A stretch of 64,000 nucleotides of DNA from UBA6049 sp965662345 (GTDB taxonomy: Bacteria > Bacteroidota > Bacteroidia > Flavobacteriales_G > Salibacteraceae): assembly GCA_965662345.1 (NCBI GenBank), contig CBFIHE010000012.1:1-64000 (forward strand). The letters run 5' to 3'. The notes under the pieces were generated by a model, which worked only from the letters and a program-made list of their open reading frames with translations, did no database searches and had not been told where the DNA came from. How positions within the stretch are numbered: position 1 is the stretch's first letter; every line of letters begins with the position of its first letter. Shown here in pieces: positions 1-8,911 of this stretch. Made by a program: the position numbers and the translations under genes.

Positions 1-1
1 T

Positions 2-76
2 AATCGCGCTATTTTCTTTGGCAGAGAAACTCAGCTTAGTGTAGAAGAAAATGGTGTCTCATTAACACAAAAATAA
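2..76 (+). CDS. C-terminal tail of a probable LD-carboxypeptidase (S66), partial
   Basis: An open frame enters from the left edge and stops at TAA (74-76), giving 24 residues beginning NRAIFFGRETQL. The pattern, an NRA/NLT-type turn followed by a short beta strand and a final hydrophobic strand, is what I know from the end of muramoyltetrapeptide (LD-) carboxypeptidases, which are often found next to yraN in Bacteroidota. The stop overlaps the yraN start (TAATG), so the two genes are probably cotranslated. Only the tail is visible, so the family call rests on a short stretch and on context. Confidence 0.45.
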   Translation, partial: NRAIFFGRETQLSVEENGVSLTQK

Positions 77-438
77 TGGCAGACCATAATGATTTAGGCA
101 GAGAGGGTGAAGCATTAGCTTTGGACTATTTAAAGTCAAAAGGGTATGAGATACTAGAAACCAACTACAGGCACCAACGTGATGAAGCCGACCTAATCGC
201 TATGCACCAAAACACCATTGTTTTTGCAGAAGTAAAGACACGCGTTAACCGTTATGCCGGAAACCCAGAAGAAGCTGTAACTACTAGCAAACAAAAGCGT
301 TTAGTAAAACTTGCCAATGCCTACATTCAAGAAAAAGATATAGATGCAGAAGCTAGATTCGATATAATAGGCATCGTCATCAATCAAAACACGCGAGAAA
401 TCAAGCACATAGAAGATGCTTTTCAACCCAGGTGGTAA
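76..438 (+). CDS. yraN: YraN family (UPF0102) putative endonuclease
   Basis: A 120-residue protein, the normal size for UPF0102. It opens with the family signature GREGEALALDYL. The central endonuclease-like core has an acidic strand (DEADLIA, usually GEIDLIA in the family) followed by VFAEVKTR, which gives the D...ExK pattern of the restriction-endonuclease fold. Function in cells is not well established; a role in DNA processing is inferred from the fold. The ATG overlaps the stop of the upstream gene by one base. The GE-to-DE change in the first motif is a small deviation but keeps the acidic residue. Confidence 0.93.
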   Translation: MADHNDLGREGEALALDYLKSKGYEILETNYRHQRDEADLIAMHQNTIVFAEVKTRVNRYAGNPEEAVTTSKQKRLVKLANAYIQEKDIDAEARFDIIGIVINQNTREIKHIEDAFQPRW

Positions 439-447
439 GAATAATGC

Positions 448-455
448 TAGCTTTG
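448..455 (+). promoter_or_regulatory. Bacteroidota -7 element upstream of the pseudouridine synthase
   Basis: TAGCTTTG matches the Bacteroidota -7 consensus TAnnTTTG. It ends 24 bp before the ATG at 480 and lies just after the yraN stop, so the synthase can probably be transcribed on its own. I do not see a convincing -33 box. Confidence 0.45.
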
Positions 456-479
456 CACGTTTAAACGAGACTATTCAAT

Positions 480-1340
480 ATGCGCAATAAACGCTCTAAA
501 AATCAACACGATAAGCCAGGAAGTTCTGCCGTACGAAAGTACCGCTTGGGCAAACGCATTCAAGACCAGAAATTTGAGCGCAGTATTAAGAAAGAGGCAG
601 ATGCTACTAAAAAAGTTGGTGTTAGACTAAATAAGTACATAGCCAATGCGGGGGTTTGCTCAAGGCGAGAAGCAGATGAACTCATTACAGCAGGCGATAT
701 TCAAATTAACGATGTTGTTATTACTGAACTAGGTACGCGTGTAATGCCCAAAGATGTGGTGAAGTATCGTGGGCTTGTGTTAAAGGCAGAAAAGAACGTG
801 TACATAGTGATGAATAAACCCAAAGATTTTATCACAACTGTAGATGATCCGAAGGGTAGAAAAACAGTGCTGGATTTGGTGAAAAACTTCTGTGATGAGC
901 GCGTTTATCCTGTTGGCAGACTTGATAGAAATACAACTGGTGTGTTGCTTCTAACCAACGATGGAGATTTAGCGAAAAAGCTAACGCATCCTAGTCATGA
1001 AGTGAAAAAAGTTTATCACGTTAGAACAGAAGAAAACCTTTCAAAAGGCGATTTGATAAAGCTCATTAAGGGAGTAGAATTAGAAGACGGCATTGCGAAG
1101 GCAGATGAAGCTGCTTTTCTAGACGAAAACTTCAATGAAATAGGCGTTGAGATTCACTCTGGAAAAAATAGGGTGATTAGAAGAATGTTTGAAGCCATTG
1201 GCCACAGAGTAATCAAGCTAGACCGTGTTTATTTTGCAGGACTCACGAAAAAGAGACTTAGCAGAGGGAAGTTTCGCTTTTTGGCACCCAAAGAAGTGAA
1301 CTTATTGAAGATGCAAGGAGCTAAGGCCAATGCAAAATAA
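480..1340 (+). CDS. rluB: Pseudouridine synthase, RsuA/RluB family (large-subunit rRNA type)
   Basis: A 286-residue protein with a basic N-terminal extension (residues 1-45), an S4 RNA-binding domain (about 47-95, RLNKYIANAGVCSRREAD) and a pseudouridine synthase domain. The catalytic motif is GRLDRNTTGVLLLTNDGDLA, where the Asp of GRLD is the family nucleophile. KNRVIRRMFEAIGH near the C terminus is typical of the RsuA/RluB/E/F group. It should isomerise a uridine in rRNA in the cytoplasm. RluB fits better than RsuA because flavobacteria normally carry an RluB-like protein with a basic N-terminal tail, but I cannot confirm the target base. Confidence 0.9.
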   Translation: MRNKRSKNQHDKPGSSAVRKYRLGKRIQDQKFERSIKKEADATKKVGVRLNKYIANAGVCSRREADELITAGDIQINDVVITELGTRVMPKDVVKYRGLVLKAEKNVYIVMNKPKDFITTVDDPKGRKTVLDLVKNFCDERVYPVGRLDRNTTGVLLLTNDGDLAKKLTHPSHEVKKVYHVRTEENLSKGDLIKLIKGVELEDGIAKADEAAFLDENFNEIGVEIHSGKNRVIRRMFEAIGHRVIKLDRVYFAGLTKKRLSRGKFRFLAPKEVNLLKMQGAKANAK

Positions 1341-1367
1341 GCGTTAAGCAAACACGTTCTCTCATCA

Positions 1368-4055
1368 ATGAAAATGCTCAAGCGCATATTTGCGGCTCTA
1401 TTTGTTTTAGGAGCTTTATTCGTGGGAACTGGAGCTTATGTGGGATACAAATACCAAGACAAAGCTGTCCCTTTTGTCATTGAGCAAGTTAACCGATACA
1501 TCATCACACCCGTCTCCGTAGAGCGTGTGGAGCTCAGCTTCTTAGAACGCTTTCCAATGGCAAATGTGAAGCTCTCTGGCGTTGTTGCAAAAAGCAGCAA
1601 TCCAGAAAGCATACACGATACGCTTTTCGCGCTAGACCATATTCACCTTTCTTTTAACCTCCTCAAACTTTATAAGGGTGAATACATTCTCAATAAAGTA
1701 GAGCTACACAATGGAGAGGTTGCATTGCACCAAGATATTCATGGTAAAATCAACTATAAATTCATAGCAGACGCAGATACCGTTTCCACATCTGCACATT
1801 TCAAGGTTGATCTTTCAGACATCCTACTCAAGAATGTGCGAGTACACTATCAAGATGATATTAACCAACAAGACATTCGTGTTAAAGCAGATAAGTTTAC
1901 AGCAAAAGGTAGCTTTAGTAGCAATGCCCAAACCATCGCTCTGTTTGGCTCAGGAGTAATTGAACAACTTAAAATTAAAGAAGACTATTACGTAAACCAA
2001 GAAGCTATTTTTCTTGATGCTGGTCTGGAACTAGATAATAACAACTCTTTCTATCAAATTTCTAGAGGAAAACTACGGCTAAGAGAGAACTACAACCTTG
2101 ATATTACAGGAACCTTTGGGAAAGAAACATGGCAGCTCACCGCATTGGCAAACAATATAGATTTAGAAGCTCTACCAGCCATGCTTCCCGCTTATATTAC
2201 CAAGCCAATACAAGATCTACGCGGTTCTGGAAAGTTAAACGCCTCAATCAACCTGAAAAAAACAGCACCTTCTCTTCCTGTTAGTATCCATTCTAGATTT
2301 GAAGTACGCAATGGAACAGTTCATTTAGCAGCACTAAAAAAACCTGTTAATACACTAAATGCCAATGTAGTATACACAAATGGCTCAGCTCGTTCGGTTA
2401 AAAGTAGCTTGGTACAAATTGATTCTCTAACCTGTAGAATAGATGAAACTACCATTAGTGGCAAAGCCGATATAAAGAATTTTGAAGAACCCGTATTTAG
2501 AGCAGGAGGTCGAGCAAAGATTGAGGCTAGCTCCATTCTTGAGGTATTCGGAATGGATTCTTTAGGAGAATTAACGGGTACTCTAGGAGCTAAATTTCAT
2601 GTTTCTGGCAAAATTCCTTCTGTAGACAGTGTAGCTGCAAAACACCTACTAGAATTTGCCAAAGAGATAGACATGCACTCCTCTGGCCTGAGTTACTCCT
2701 CAGAAGATATGCACCTACAAGCAGACTCGCTAGCCATTCACCTCAGCGGAAATCATGTGGCTGTAGACTATTTTAAGGGTGAAGTAGCTGGCACAGAAAT
2801 TACAGCTTCTGGAATTGCTCAAAATGCTTTTTCTGCCATACTTAAAGGTAACTTACCCACACATGCCAAAGGAGATATACATGTTGGAACTTATCAGGCA
2901 AAATCAGATTCTTCAACTGGCAGATTAGCTATTCCGCAAGGATACAATTACAACCTAAGTGTTAGTGTTGATTCTGTGGCCTACAAAGATTTTACTGCAT
3001 CAGAACTTACCGCTAATATCACCTTAAACCAATCGTTGTACCTCAATGATTTTAGCCTTCGCACAATGGGAGGTGCCCTAAAAGGTGATATTGCCATGCA
3101 CCCCTATGCAAACGGCATGGTTACTCGGCTAAATGTTACTGGAGCTTCCGTTTCCATAAGAGATGTGTTTAAAACCTTTAACGATTTTGAACAGTCTGCA
3201 ATTAGCTACACGCATTTAAAAGGCAAAGCCGATGTTGAAGCTGCTTTTCAATTCACGAGAGATTTAGAAGGTAATACTGTTCCAAAGAGTATTGAGGGCA
3301 TTGCAAACCTTACGATTACAGAGGGTGAATTGATTAACTACAAACCCCTTTATTCTCTGGTATCCGATTTTAGAAAAAACAAAGTGTTGAGCCTATTCAT
3401 TAAGCTAGAAGATTTTGAGGAGCGGTTGAAGCACATCCATTTTGACACACTAAAAAATAGCATTTCTATTGATAATGAATCCATTACAATGCCACAAATG
3501 ACCATTGAGTCTAGCGCTTTAGACTTATCTCTGCGCGGTAGCCAAACCTTCAGTAATGAGTTAGACTATCACATCGGGTTTAACTTGAAACAAGTCTTAT
3601 TGGCCAATAGAAATCAACCTATTGAAACGGAATACGGTTATATTGAAGATGATGGTACTGGTAACAAAATGGTTTACCTTACGCTAACGGGCACAGCAGA
3701 CAATCCCATTGTTAAATTCGATAAAAATGCTGCTAAAACAAGAAGAAAAGAAGTGGTTCAACAAGAAGTAAATACCACAAAAGCTATATTGAAAGAGGAG
3801 TTTGGCCTTTTCCAGGGCGATTCCTTAGCACCAACAACTCCTCAAAATGAAAAAACCACTCCTGGATTAGATATAGAAGCATTTGATTCTTCTTTAGAAA
3901 AAACGCAAGCAGATAGCTCCACCATTCAACCAAAAGCCCAACCAGACACTACCAAAACCAAGAGCAAGTGGAAAAAATTATTGCAAAAGGTAAGTGGAGA
4001 AGAGAGCAAGAGTAAATTTGAGAACTGGGAGTTTGAAGAAAACGATGATTGGTAA
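1368..4055 (+). CDS. AsmA-like envelope protein
   Basis: An 895-residue protein with one N-terminal membrane segment (about residues 5-27, ending GTGAYVGYKY) and then a long beta-rich region of alternating short strands, as in AsmA/TamB/YhdP-type bridge proteins. VELSFLERFPMANVKLSGV near the start and the late pattern around TMPQMTIESSALDLSLRG resemble the AsmA C-terminal module. The tail (from about residue 790) is Ser/Thr/Lys/Gln-rich and probably disordered. Relatives are thought to handle phospholipid or outer-membrane assembly, which is the inferred role here. The stop is immediately followed by the GTG of the histidine kinase, so the two are probably coupled. Confidence 0.8.
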   Translation: MKMLKRIFAALFVLGALFVGTGAYVGYKYQDKAVPFVIEQVNRYIITPVSVERVELSFLERFPMANVKLSGVVAKSSNPESIHDTLFALDHIHLSFNLLKLYKGEYILNKVELHNGEVALHQDIHGKINYKFIADADTVSTSAHFKVDLSDILLKNVRVHYQDDINQQDIRVKADKFTAKGSFSSNAQTIALFGSGVIEQLKIKEDYYVNQEAIFLDAGLELDNNNSFYQISRGKLRLRENYNLDITGTFGKETWQLTALANNIDLEALPAMLPAYITKPIQDLRGSGKLNASINLKKTAPSLPVSIHSRFEVRNGTVHLAALKKPVNTLNANVVYTNGSARSVKSSLVQIDSLTCRIDETTISGKADIKNFEEPVFRAGGRAKIEASSILEVFGMDSLGELTGTLGAKFHVSGKIPSVDSVAAKHLLEFAKEIDMHSSGLSYSSEDMHLQADSLAIHLSGNHVAVDYFKGEVAGTEITASGIAQNAFSAILKGNLPTHAKGDIHVGTYQAKSDSSTGRLAIPQGYNYNLSVSVDSVAYKDFTASELTANITLNQSLYLNDFSLRTMGGALKGDIAMHPYANGMVTRLNVTGASVSIRDVFKTFNDFEQSAISYTHLKGKADVEAAFQFTRDLEGNTVPKSIEGIANLTITEGELINYKPLYSLVSDFRKNKVLSLFIKLEDFEERLKHIHFDTLKNSISIDNESITMPQMTIESSALDLSLRGSQTFSNELDYHIGFNLKQVLLANRNQPIETEYGYIEDDGTGNKMVYLTLTGTADNPIVKFDKNAAKTRRKEVVQQEVNTTKAILKEEFGLFQGDSLAPTTPQNEKTTPGLDIEAFDSSLEKTQADSSTIQPKAQPDTTKTKSKWKKLLQKVSGEESKSKFENWEFEENDDW

Positions 4056-5600
4056 GTGAGCATCTATAATCAAAAAATAATTTGGAAACGCGTACTATTT
4101 GTAAGTGCCTTGGTAATTGTAGGCATCGGCATTTGGTACACCAACAAACTGGTAAGGGAAGTAGCCAAAGAAGAGCGCCAACAAGTAGAGCTTTGGGCAC
4201 AGGCCATTCAACGAAAAGCCAAACTCGTAAACTATACCAGTAAACTGTTTAACGACCTCCAAACCGAAGAGCGAAAACGAGTTCAGCTCTGGAGTGAGGC
4301 CACTAAATCACTCATTTCTTCTCCAGATATAAGCTTAGCGCTTAAAGTAGTTGAGGCAAATACCACCATCCCAATTGTATTGGTAAATGAAGATAGCACT
4401 GTAAGTGGCTACAGAAATTTGCCAGACATTATAGAATACAGAAGAGACACCTTATCATCTGCTGAAATAGACTCCATTAAAACATATAACGATTCTCTAG
4501 TTCAAGTTCACTTGCGCGAAATGATGGAGTTGGGTAATCGCATAGATGTAAACTACTATGGCACCAGCTACAACTACCTTTATTATAAAGACTCACGCTT
4601 GTTTACTGATTTAAAGAACACTTTTAATGATTTACAAGAGAGTTTTATTTCTGAAATTGTGAGTGAAGCAGCGAATACACCTGTGCTCTATACAGACTCT
4701 TCGCAAACAAAGATTATCGCCTCTGGCAACATACCTCAAAGTGTTTTAGAGCACCCGAAAGAACGCGAAATCCTCATTGCGTCTATGCAAAGTGAAAACG
4801 ATCCAATCTTGGTAGATTTAGGAGACGGTGAAGTTCATTATATTCTGTACAGAGATAGCGACTTACTTAACAGGCTTAAAACCTATCCTTTCGTAATGCT
4901 AGTCGTTATTGGGGTATTTGTTTTAATTGGCTATTGGCTCTTTAGTATCAGTAGAAAATCTGAGCAGAATCAAGTTTGGGTTGGCATGAGTAAAGAAACT
5001 GCTCACCAGTTAGGTACTCCTCTTTCTTCACTTCTTGGTTGGATTGAGGTATTGAAAGAATCAGAAGTCCCTCCAGCTTGGGTTAGTGAAATGGAGAAAG
5101 ACGTAAAGCGCTTAGAAATAATAACCGATCGTTTTTCTAAAATAGGATCAAAACCTAACCTTAAAGAAGAACCTGTTACAGAGGTAGTCGAAATTATGTT
5201 CAACTACTTAAAAAATAGGTCTTCCAAGAAAGTAGACTTCACTTTCAACAAGCCAAATGAGCCCTTATATGCTAACTTAAACACGCCTTTATTTGGCTGG
5301 GTTATTGAAAATTTATGCAAGAATGCGGTAGATGCCATGAATGGTACAGGTAAACTTTCACTATCTCTGCTAAAAGAAAAAGGTAAAGTAATTATAGACG
5401 TGTCAGATACGGGCAAAGGAATACCTCCTGGTAATCGCAAGCGCGTATTTGAACCTGGGTTCACAGAAAAACAACGCGGGTGGGGACTTGGTCTATCATT
5501 GGCTAAACGAATTATTGAAGACTACCACGGAGGTCGCATTTTCATAAAAGAAAGCGAAGTAGGCAAAGGAACAACCTTTCGGATTGTATTAAGTAGCTAA
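4056..5600 (+). CDS. Membrane sensor histidine kinase
   Basis: A 514-residue sensor kinase. Two membrane helices (about 9-28 and 273-295) flank an extracytoplasmic domain of about 240 residues that I do not recognise. The kinase core has an H box with AHQLGTPLSS (His about residue 316), an N box NLCKNAVDAM (about 420), a G1 box DTGKGIP (about 450) and G2 GWGLGLSLAKRI. The His context (ETAHQLGTPLSS) is typical of a Bacteroidota kinase group. No response regulator gene is nearby, so its partner is elsewhere. The GTG start abuts the stop of the AsmA-like gene with no spacer, and the stop overlaps the hemW ATG (TAATG). Confidence 0.9.
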   Translation: MSIYNQKIIWKRVLFVSALVIVGIGIWYTNKLVREVAKEERQQVELWAQAIQRKAKLVNYTSKLFNDLQTEERKRVQLWSEATKSLISSPDISLALKVVEANTTIPIVLVNEDSTVSGYRNLPDIIEYRRDTLSSAEIDSIKTYNDSLVQVHLREMMELGNRIDVNYYGTSYNYLYYKDSRLFTDLKNTFNDLQESFISEIVSEAANTPVLYTDSSQTKIIASGNIPQSVLEHPKEREILIASMQSENDPILVDLGDGEVHYILYRDSDLLNRLKTYPFVMLVVIGVFVLIGYWLFSISRKSEQNQVWVGMSKETAHQLGTPLSSLLGWIEVLKESEVPPAWVSEMEKDVKRLEIITDRFSKIGSKPNLKEEPVTEVVEIMFNYLKNRSSKKVDFTFNKPNEPLYANLNTPLFGWVIENLCKNAVDAMNGTGKLSLSLLKEKGKVIIDVSDTGKGIPPGNRKRVFEPGFTEKQRGWGLGLSLAKRIIEDYHGGRIFIKESEVGKGTTFRIVLSS

Positions 5601-6739
5601 TGGCTGGTATCTATTTTCATATCCCCTTTTGCAAACAGGCTTGTAACTACTGCGATTTTCACTTTGCAACTACCTTAAGACAGAAAGAACCTGTGCTAAA
5701 GGCGTTGTCTAAGGAGTTAGCGTTACGCAGCAAGTACCTCAAAAATAGTATGGTGGAAACTATCTACTTTGGGGGGGGCACACCATCACTACTTAATCAT
5801 ACAGAAATCAAGTGCCTTCTTTCTGACGTGCACCAACTCTTCACTGTATCAGATAATCCTGAAATAACACTTGAAGCCAACCCAGATGACTTAACCCCAT
5901 CTAAGCTCCAAGAATGGAAACGTGGAGGAATAAACAGGTTGAGCATAGGCATCCAATCTTTTTGCCAAGCAGATTTGGAATTCATGAATCGAGCACACAA
6001 TGAACAAGAAGCCGCAGATTCTGTATCTAAAGCTAGAAATGCTGGGTTCGAGAATATTAGTATTGACCTTATTTACGGCCTGCCTTTTAGCACAGAAGCG
6101 CAATGGGAGAAGAATCTTGAGCAAGCAATCTCCCTAGATGTTCCACATATTTCTGCATATGGGTTAACAATTGAACCCAAGACCAACTTTGGATATCTAC
6201 ATCGCAAAGGCAAGCTGAAGGAGTTACCAGATGATTCAGTAAATAAGCAATTCGAACGGCTAATACATGCCTTAAAATCAGCGGGCTATGAGCATTATGA
6301 AATCAGTAATTTTGCTAAACCAGGGAGGTATAGCAGGCATAACTCTTCGTATTGGCAAGGAACGCCTTACCTGGGCATTGGTCCATCTGCCCATGGGTAT
6401 AATGGTAAGCAACGCTACATGAACCTAGCCAATAATAAAAAGTATGCTGATGCGATTCTACAGAACAAGTTGCCAGAAATAATTGAAGAACTAACACCTA
6501 GTGACACTTACAATGACTATATCCTAACCAGGCTGAGAACCGCAGCTGGAATAAAGCTAAAGGAGATTCAACTTCAGTTTGGAGAAGAAATGCTTAGCTA
6601 CCTTCTTCAAGAGGCCAAGGTACATTTAGCAAAAGGCTTGCTTATTCATAATGATGGTAAGTTACAACTGTCTCACCAAGGTAAATTCTTAGCAGACCAT
6701 ATTTGCGCACAACTCTTTCATACCAATGAAAATGAATAA
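5600..6739 (+). CDS. hemW: Radical SAM protein HemW (haem chaperone, CPO-III-like)
   Basis: A 379-residue protein with the radical SAM cluster motif CxxxCxxC right at the N terminus (Cys 11, 15, 18 in HIPFCKQACNYCDF), then YFGGGTPSLL for SAM binding and GIQSF. The short N-terminal part before the cluster is the HemW pattern, as opposed to true HemN. It is known from the family as a haem-binding chaperone that may deliver haem to respiratory enzymes; it should not be called coproporphyrinogen oxidase. The ATG overlaps the kinase stop by one base. It may serve the same haem economy as hemA/hemC/hemD at 15-18 kb. Confidence 0.9.
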   Translation: MAGIYFHIPFCKQACNYCDFHFATTLRQKEPVLKALSKELALRSKYLKNSMVETIYFGGGTPSLLNHTEIKCLLSDVHQLFTVSDNPEITLEANPDDLTPSKLQEWKRGGINRLSIGIQSFCQADLEFMNRAHNEQEAADSVSKARNAGFENISIDLIYGLPFSTEAQWEKNLEQAISLDVPHISAYGLTIEPKTNFGYLHRKGKLKELPDDSVNKQFERLIHALKSAGYEHYEISNFAKPGRYSRHNSSYWQGTPYLGIGPSAHGYNGKQRYMNLANNKKYADAILQNKLPEIIEELTPSDTYNDYILTRLRTAAGIKLKEIQLQFGEEMLSYLLQEAKVHLAKGLLIHNDGKLQLSHQGKFLADHICAQLFHTNENE

Positions 6740-6748
6740 TTTGCAACC

Positions 6749-7504
6749 ATGAAGGCTGAATTTGAAATCCACGGTGCAAAGGGGCTAGCAGACTTGTCAA
6801 AACCATTAGACATTTCCATTGCTATTAATGAGCATGGGCCACGTGCTTGGTATGTAGGCCCTCCCACGTTTGAGCCTGTAATGGAGAATGGTTTTATTGG
6901 CTCTGTGGCGCAGGGCGGAGCTGTTAACTTCAGAAATATCTCCTTTAACCCGCATGGGCATGGCACGCACACAGAATGCTTTGGGCATATCTCTACTGAG
7001 GTAGACAGCATAAACCAAAATGTAAACGAGTTCTTCCATTGGTGCTCCTTGGTTAGCGTAGAGCCTGAACAGCAAGGGGAAGACCAAGTCATAACCCAGA
7101 AATTACTCCAATCAAAATCTATTCCTTCCTATGTTAATGCTCTCGTTATACGCACGCTTCCTAACACACAAGAAAAATCTCACAAAGAATACAGCAGTAC
7201 GAACCCACCATACCTAGAAACTTCTTCTGTTGATTGGTTGGTAGACCAAGGTATTGAGCACTTATTACTTGATATACCTTCAGTAGATAGAGAAGAAGAT
7301 GGTGGTGAATTAGCTGGACATAAAGCATTCTGGAAATTTCCTAAAAGCCCTAGAAGGCATTGCACTATTACAGAGTTTATTTACGCTGCAGATTCTATTC
7401 CTGATAGCGTCTATATACTAAACTTGCAAATTGCTGCCTTTGAGAATGATGCTGCACCATCTAGGCCCGTATTGTATGCAGTATCTAACCTTAGAACACT
7501 ATGA
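6749..7504 (+). CDS. Cyclase family protein (arylformamidase-like metal hydrolase)
   Basis: A 251-residue protein of the cyclase / kynurenine formamidase superfamily. The metal motif is NPHGHGTHTECFGH (about residues 67-80), matching HGTHxD/E, and a later segment LLLDIPSVDREEDGG...HKAFW carries further expected acidic and His positions. Family members hydrolyse N-formylkynurenine or other amides with Zn or Mn. No other tryptophan catabolism gene is close by, so the substrate is open. It starts 9 bp after hemW and its TGA overlaps the ATG of the Lrp/AsnC gene. Confidence 0.8.
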   Translation: MKAEFEIHGAKGLADLSKPLDISIAINEHGPRAWYVGPPTFEPVMENGFIGSVAQGGAVNFRNISFNPHGHGTHTECFGHISTEVDSINQNVNEFFHWCSLVSVEPEQQGEDQVITQKLLQSKSIPSYVNALVIRTLPNTQEKSHKEYSSTNPPYLETSSVDWLVDQGIEHLLLDIPSVDREEDGGELAGHKAFWKFPKSPRRHCTITEFIYAADSIPDSVYILNLQIAAFENDAAPSRPVLYAVSNLRTL

Positions 7505-7971
7505 AAATAGATACAATAGACAGGAAGATTCTTCGCATTCTTCAAGAAGAAGGAAGAATAACTAACCTTCAACTTTCAGAGCATATTGGACTAAGTCCAG
7601 CTCCAACACTAGAGCGAGTGCGTAAACTAGAAAGAGCAGGAATAATTACGAGTTACCATGCCCGCGTAGATGCGTCTAAACTAGGTTTTGGGTTAAAAGT
7701 GATTATTCAGGTATCGCTGATTAGACAAATAGACAATGCCATGCAGAAATTCGTGAATCAAATTCGCGATATTGAAGAAGTGGTAGAATGTGCGCAAGTA
7801 ACAGGAGATTATGACTACTATTTAAAAGTAGTGGTAAAAGACATAGCAGAGTATGACGAATTGGTGAATACCAAACTCAGTAAAATTGAAGAAATTGGTC
7901 AAATGAGAAGTAGTGTTCTTCTTAGCACAGTAAAGGAGTCTACTTTTATTCCCATTAGAGAAACCGAATGA
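7501..7971 (+). CDS. Lrp/AsnC family transcriptional regulator
   Basis: A 156-residue protein with the usual two parts: an N-terminal winged helix (IDRKILRILQEEGRITN, helix-turn-helix to about residue 50) and a C-terminal ligand-binding RAM domain (VVECAQVTGDYDYYLKVVV). It is a cytoplasmic DNA-binding regulator that normally responds to an amino acid. It overlaps both neighbours with ATGA junctions, so it is probably cotranscribed with the cyclase-family hydrolase upstream and may control it. Confidence 0.92.
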   Translation: MKIDTIDRKILRILQEEGRITNLQLSEHIGLSPAPTLERVRKLERAGIITSYHARVDASKLGFGLKVIIQVSLIRQIDNAMQKFVNQIRDIEEVVECAQVTGDYDYYLKVVVKDIAEYDELVNTKLSKIEEIGQMRSSVLLSTVKESTFIPIRETE

Positions 7972-8324
7972 ACGTAGAAGAGTTTCGAGATTATTGCCTT
8001 TCTAAGCCAGGGGTAACCGAGTCTTTTCCCTTTGATGAAAAGGTACTCGTATTCAAAGTCATGGGCAAAATTTTCGCCCTAGCGGATATTGATGATTTTC
8101 AAAGTATCAACTTAAAATGCAATCCAGAGTTAGCGGTCACACTAAGAGAGGAGTATCCAGAGGTCTTACCTGGATATCATATGAATAAAAAACATTGGAA
8201 TACCATCGGTACGCTCGGGACAATTCGTGCCTCTCAATTCCGCGAGTGGATTGATCATTCCTATGATCTTATCGTTAGAAGTTTACCAAAGACAAAGCAA
8301 GAGTCGCTGAAGGAAATGAGATGA
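7968..8324 (+). CDS. MmcQ/YjbR family protein
   Basis: A 118-residue protein of the MmcQ/YjbR family. It begins EEFRDYCLSKPGVTESFPFD, the family opening, and has KVMGKIFALADI and a late GYHMNKKHWNTI motif. The fold has a CyaY-like core that resembles a DNA-binding domain, but the cellular job is unknown. Both ends overlap neighbours by four bases (ATGA), which suggests translational coupling in the hemW-to-transporter operon. Confidence 0.88.
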   Translation: MNVEEFRDYCLSKPGVTESFPFDEKVLVFKVMGKIFALADIDDFQSINLKCNPELAVTLREEYPEVLPGYHMNKKHWNTIGTLGTIRASQFREWIDHSYDLIVRSLPKTKQESLKEMR

Positions 8325-8911
8325 ATAATTTAGGAAAGACCATTGTATCTTATTTTCTACAAGGGTTGGTACTCGTTGTACCATTAGCAACCACCTTGTA
8401 CATCCTGTATGCCCTTTTTGGTATCATAGACGACCTTTTACCTGTTCGTCTATTTCCAGGATCAGGCATATTGCTGCTGTTTATTCTCCTTACCATTCTG
8501 GGATTTTTAGGGAACACATTCATTGCACAACCAATTAAAGCATGGTTTAAAAGAATATTGAATAGAGCTCCTGCAATAAAAACAGTTTACACAGCAATCA
8601 CTGATATGATAAATGCTGTGGTTGGGAAGAGAAAAAAATTTAATCGACCTGTTTTGGTAAAACTCACCTCTGATAGTAACCTCATGAAACCTGGATTTAT
8701 TACGCAAGAAGATCTATCTGCATTGGGGTTACCTGAGGGGTATGTTTCTGTCTATTTACCCCATAGCTACAACTTCTCTGGTAATGTCTTCATCGTTGAA
8801 ACCAAGAATGTAACACCCATAGACAAAAAGTCTGGGGAGGTAATGAAGTTTATCGTTTCTGGGGGGGTTACTGACTTTTCTGAAGTGGAGGAGGATACTA
8901 GTGAAGAATAA
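8321..8911 (+). CDS. DUF502 family membrane protein
   Basis: A 196-residue inner-membrane protein with two hydrophobic helices (about 10-32 and 45-66) and a DUF502 C-terminal part containing NRAPAIKTVYTAITDMI and GYVSVYLPHSYNFSGNVFIV. The DUF502 region is well conserved but has no assigned function. The start overlaps the YjbR-like gene (ATGA), and the last 11 bases overlap the transporter gene. Confidence 0.85.
   Translation: MNNLGKTIVSYFLQGLVLVVPLATTLYILYALFGIIDDLLPVRLFPGSGILLLFILLTILGFLGNTFIAQPIKAWFKRILNRAPAIKTVYTAITDMINAVVGKRKKFNRPVLVKLTSDSNLMKPGFITQEDLSALGLPEGYVSVYLPHSYNFSGNVFIVETKNVTPIDKKSGEVMKFIVSGGVTDFSEVEEDTSEE

Noticed and set aside
3949..4200. Minus-strand frame of 83 residues
   Set aside because: A shadow of the AsmA-like and kinase genes, with no domain or promoter.
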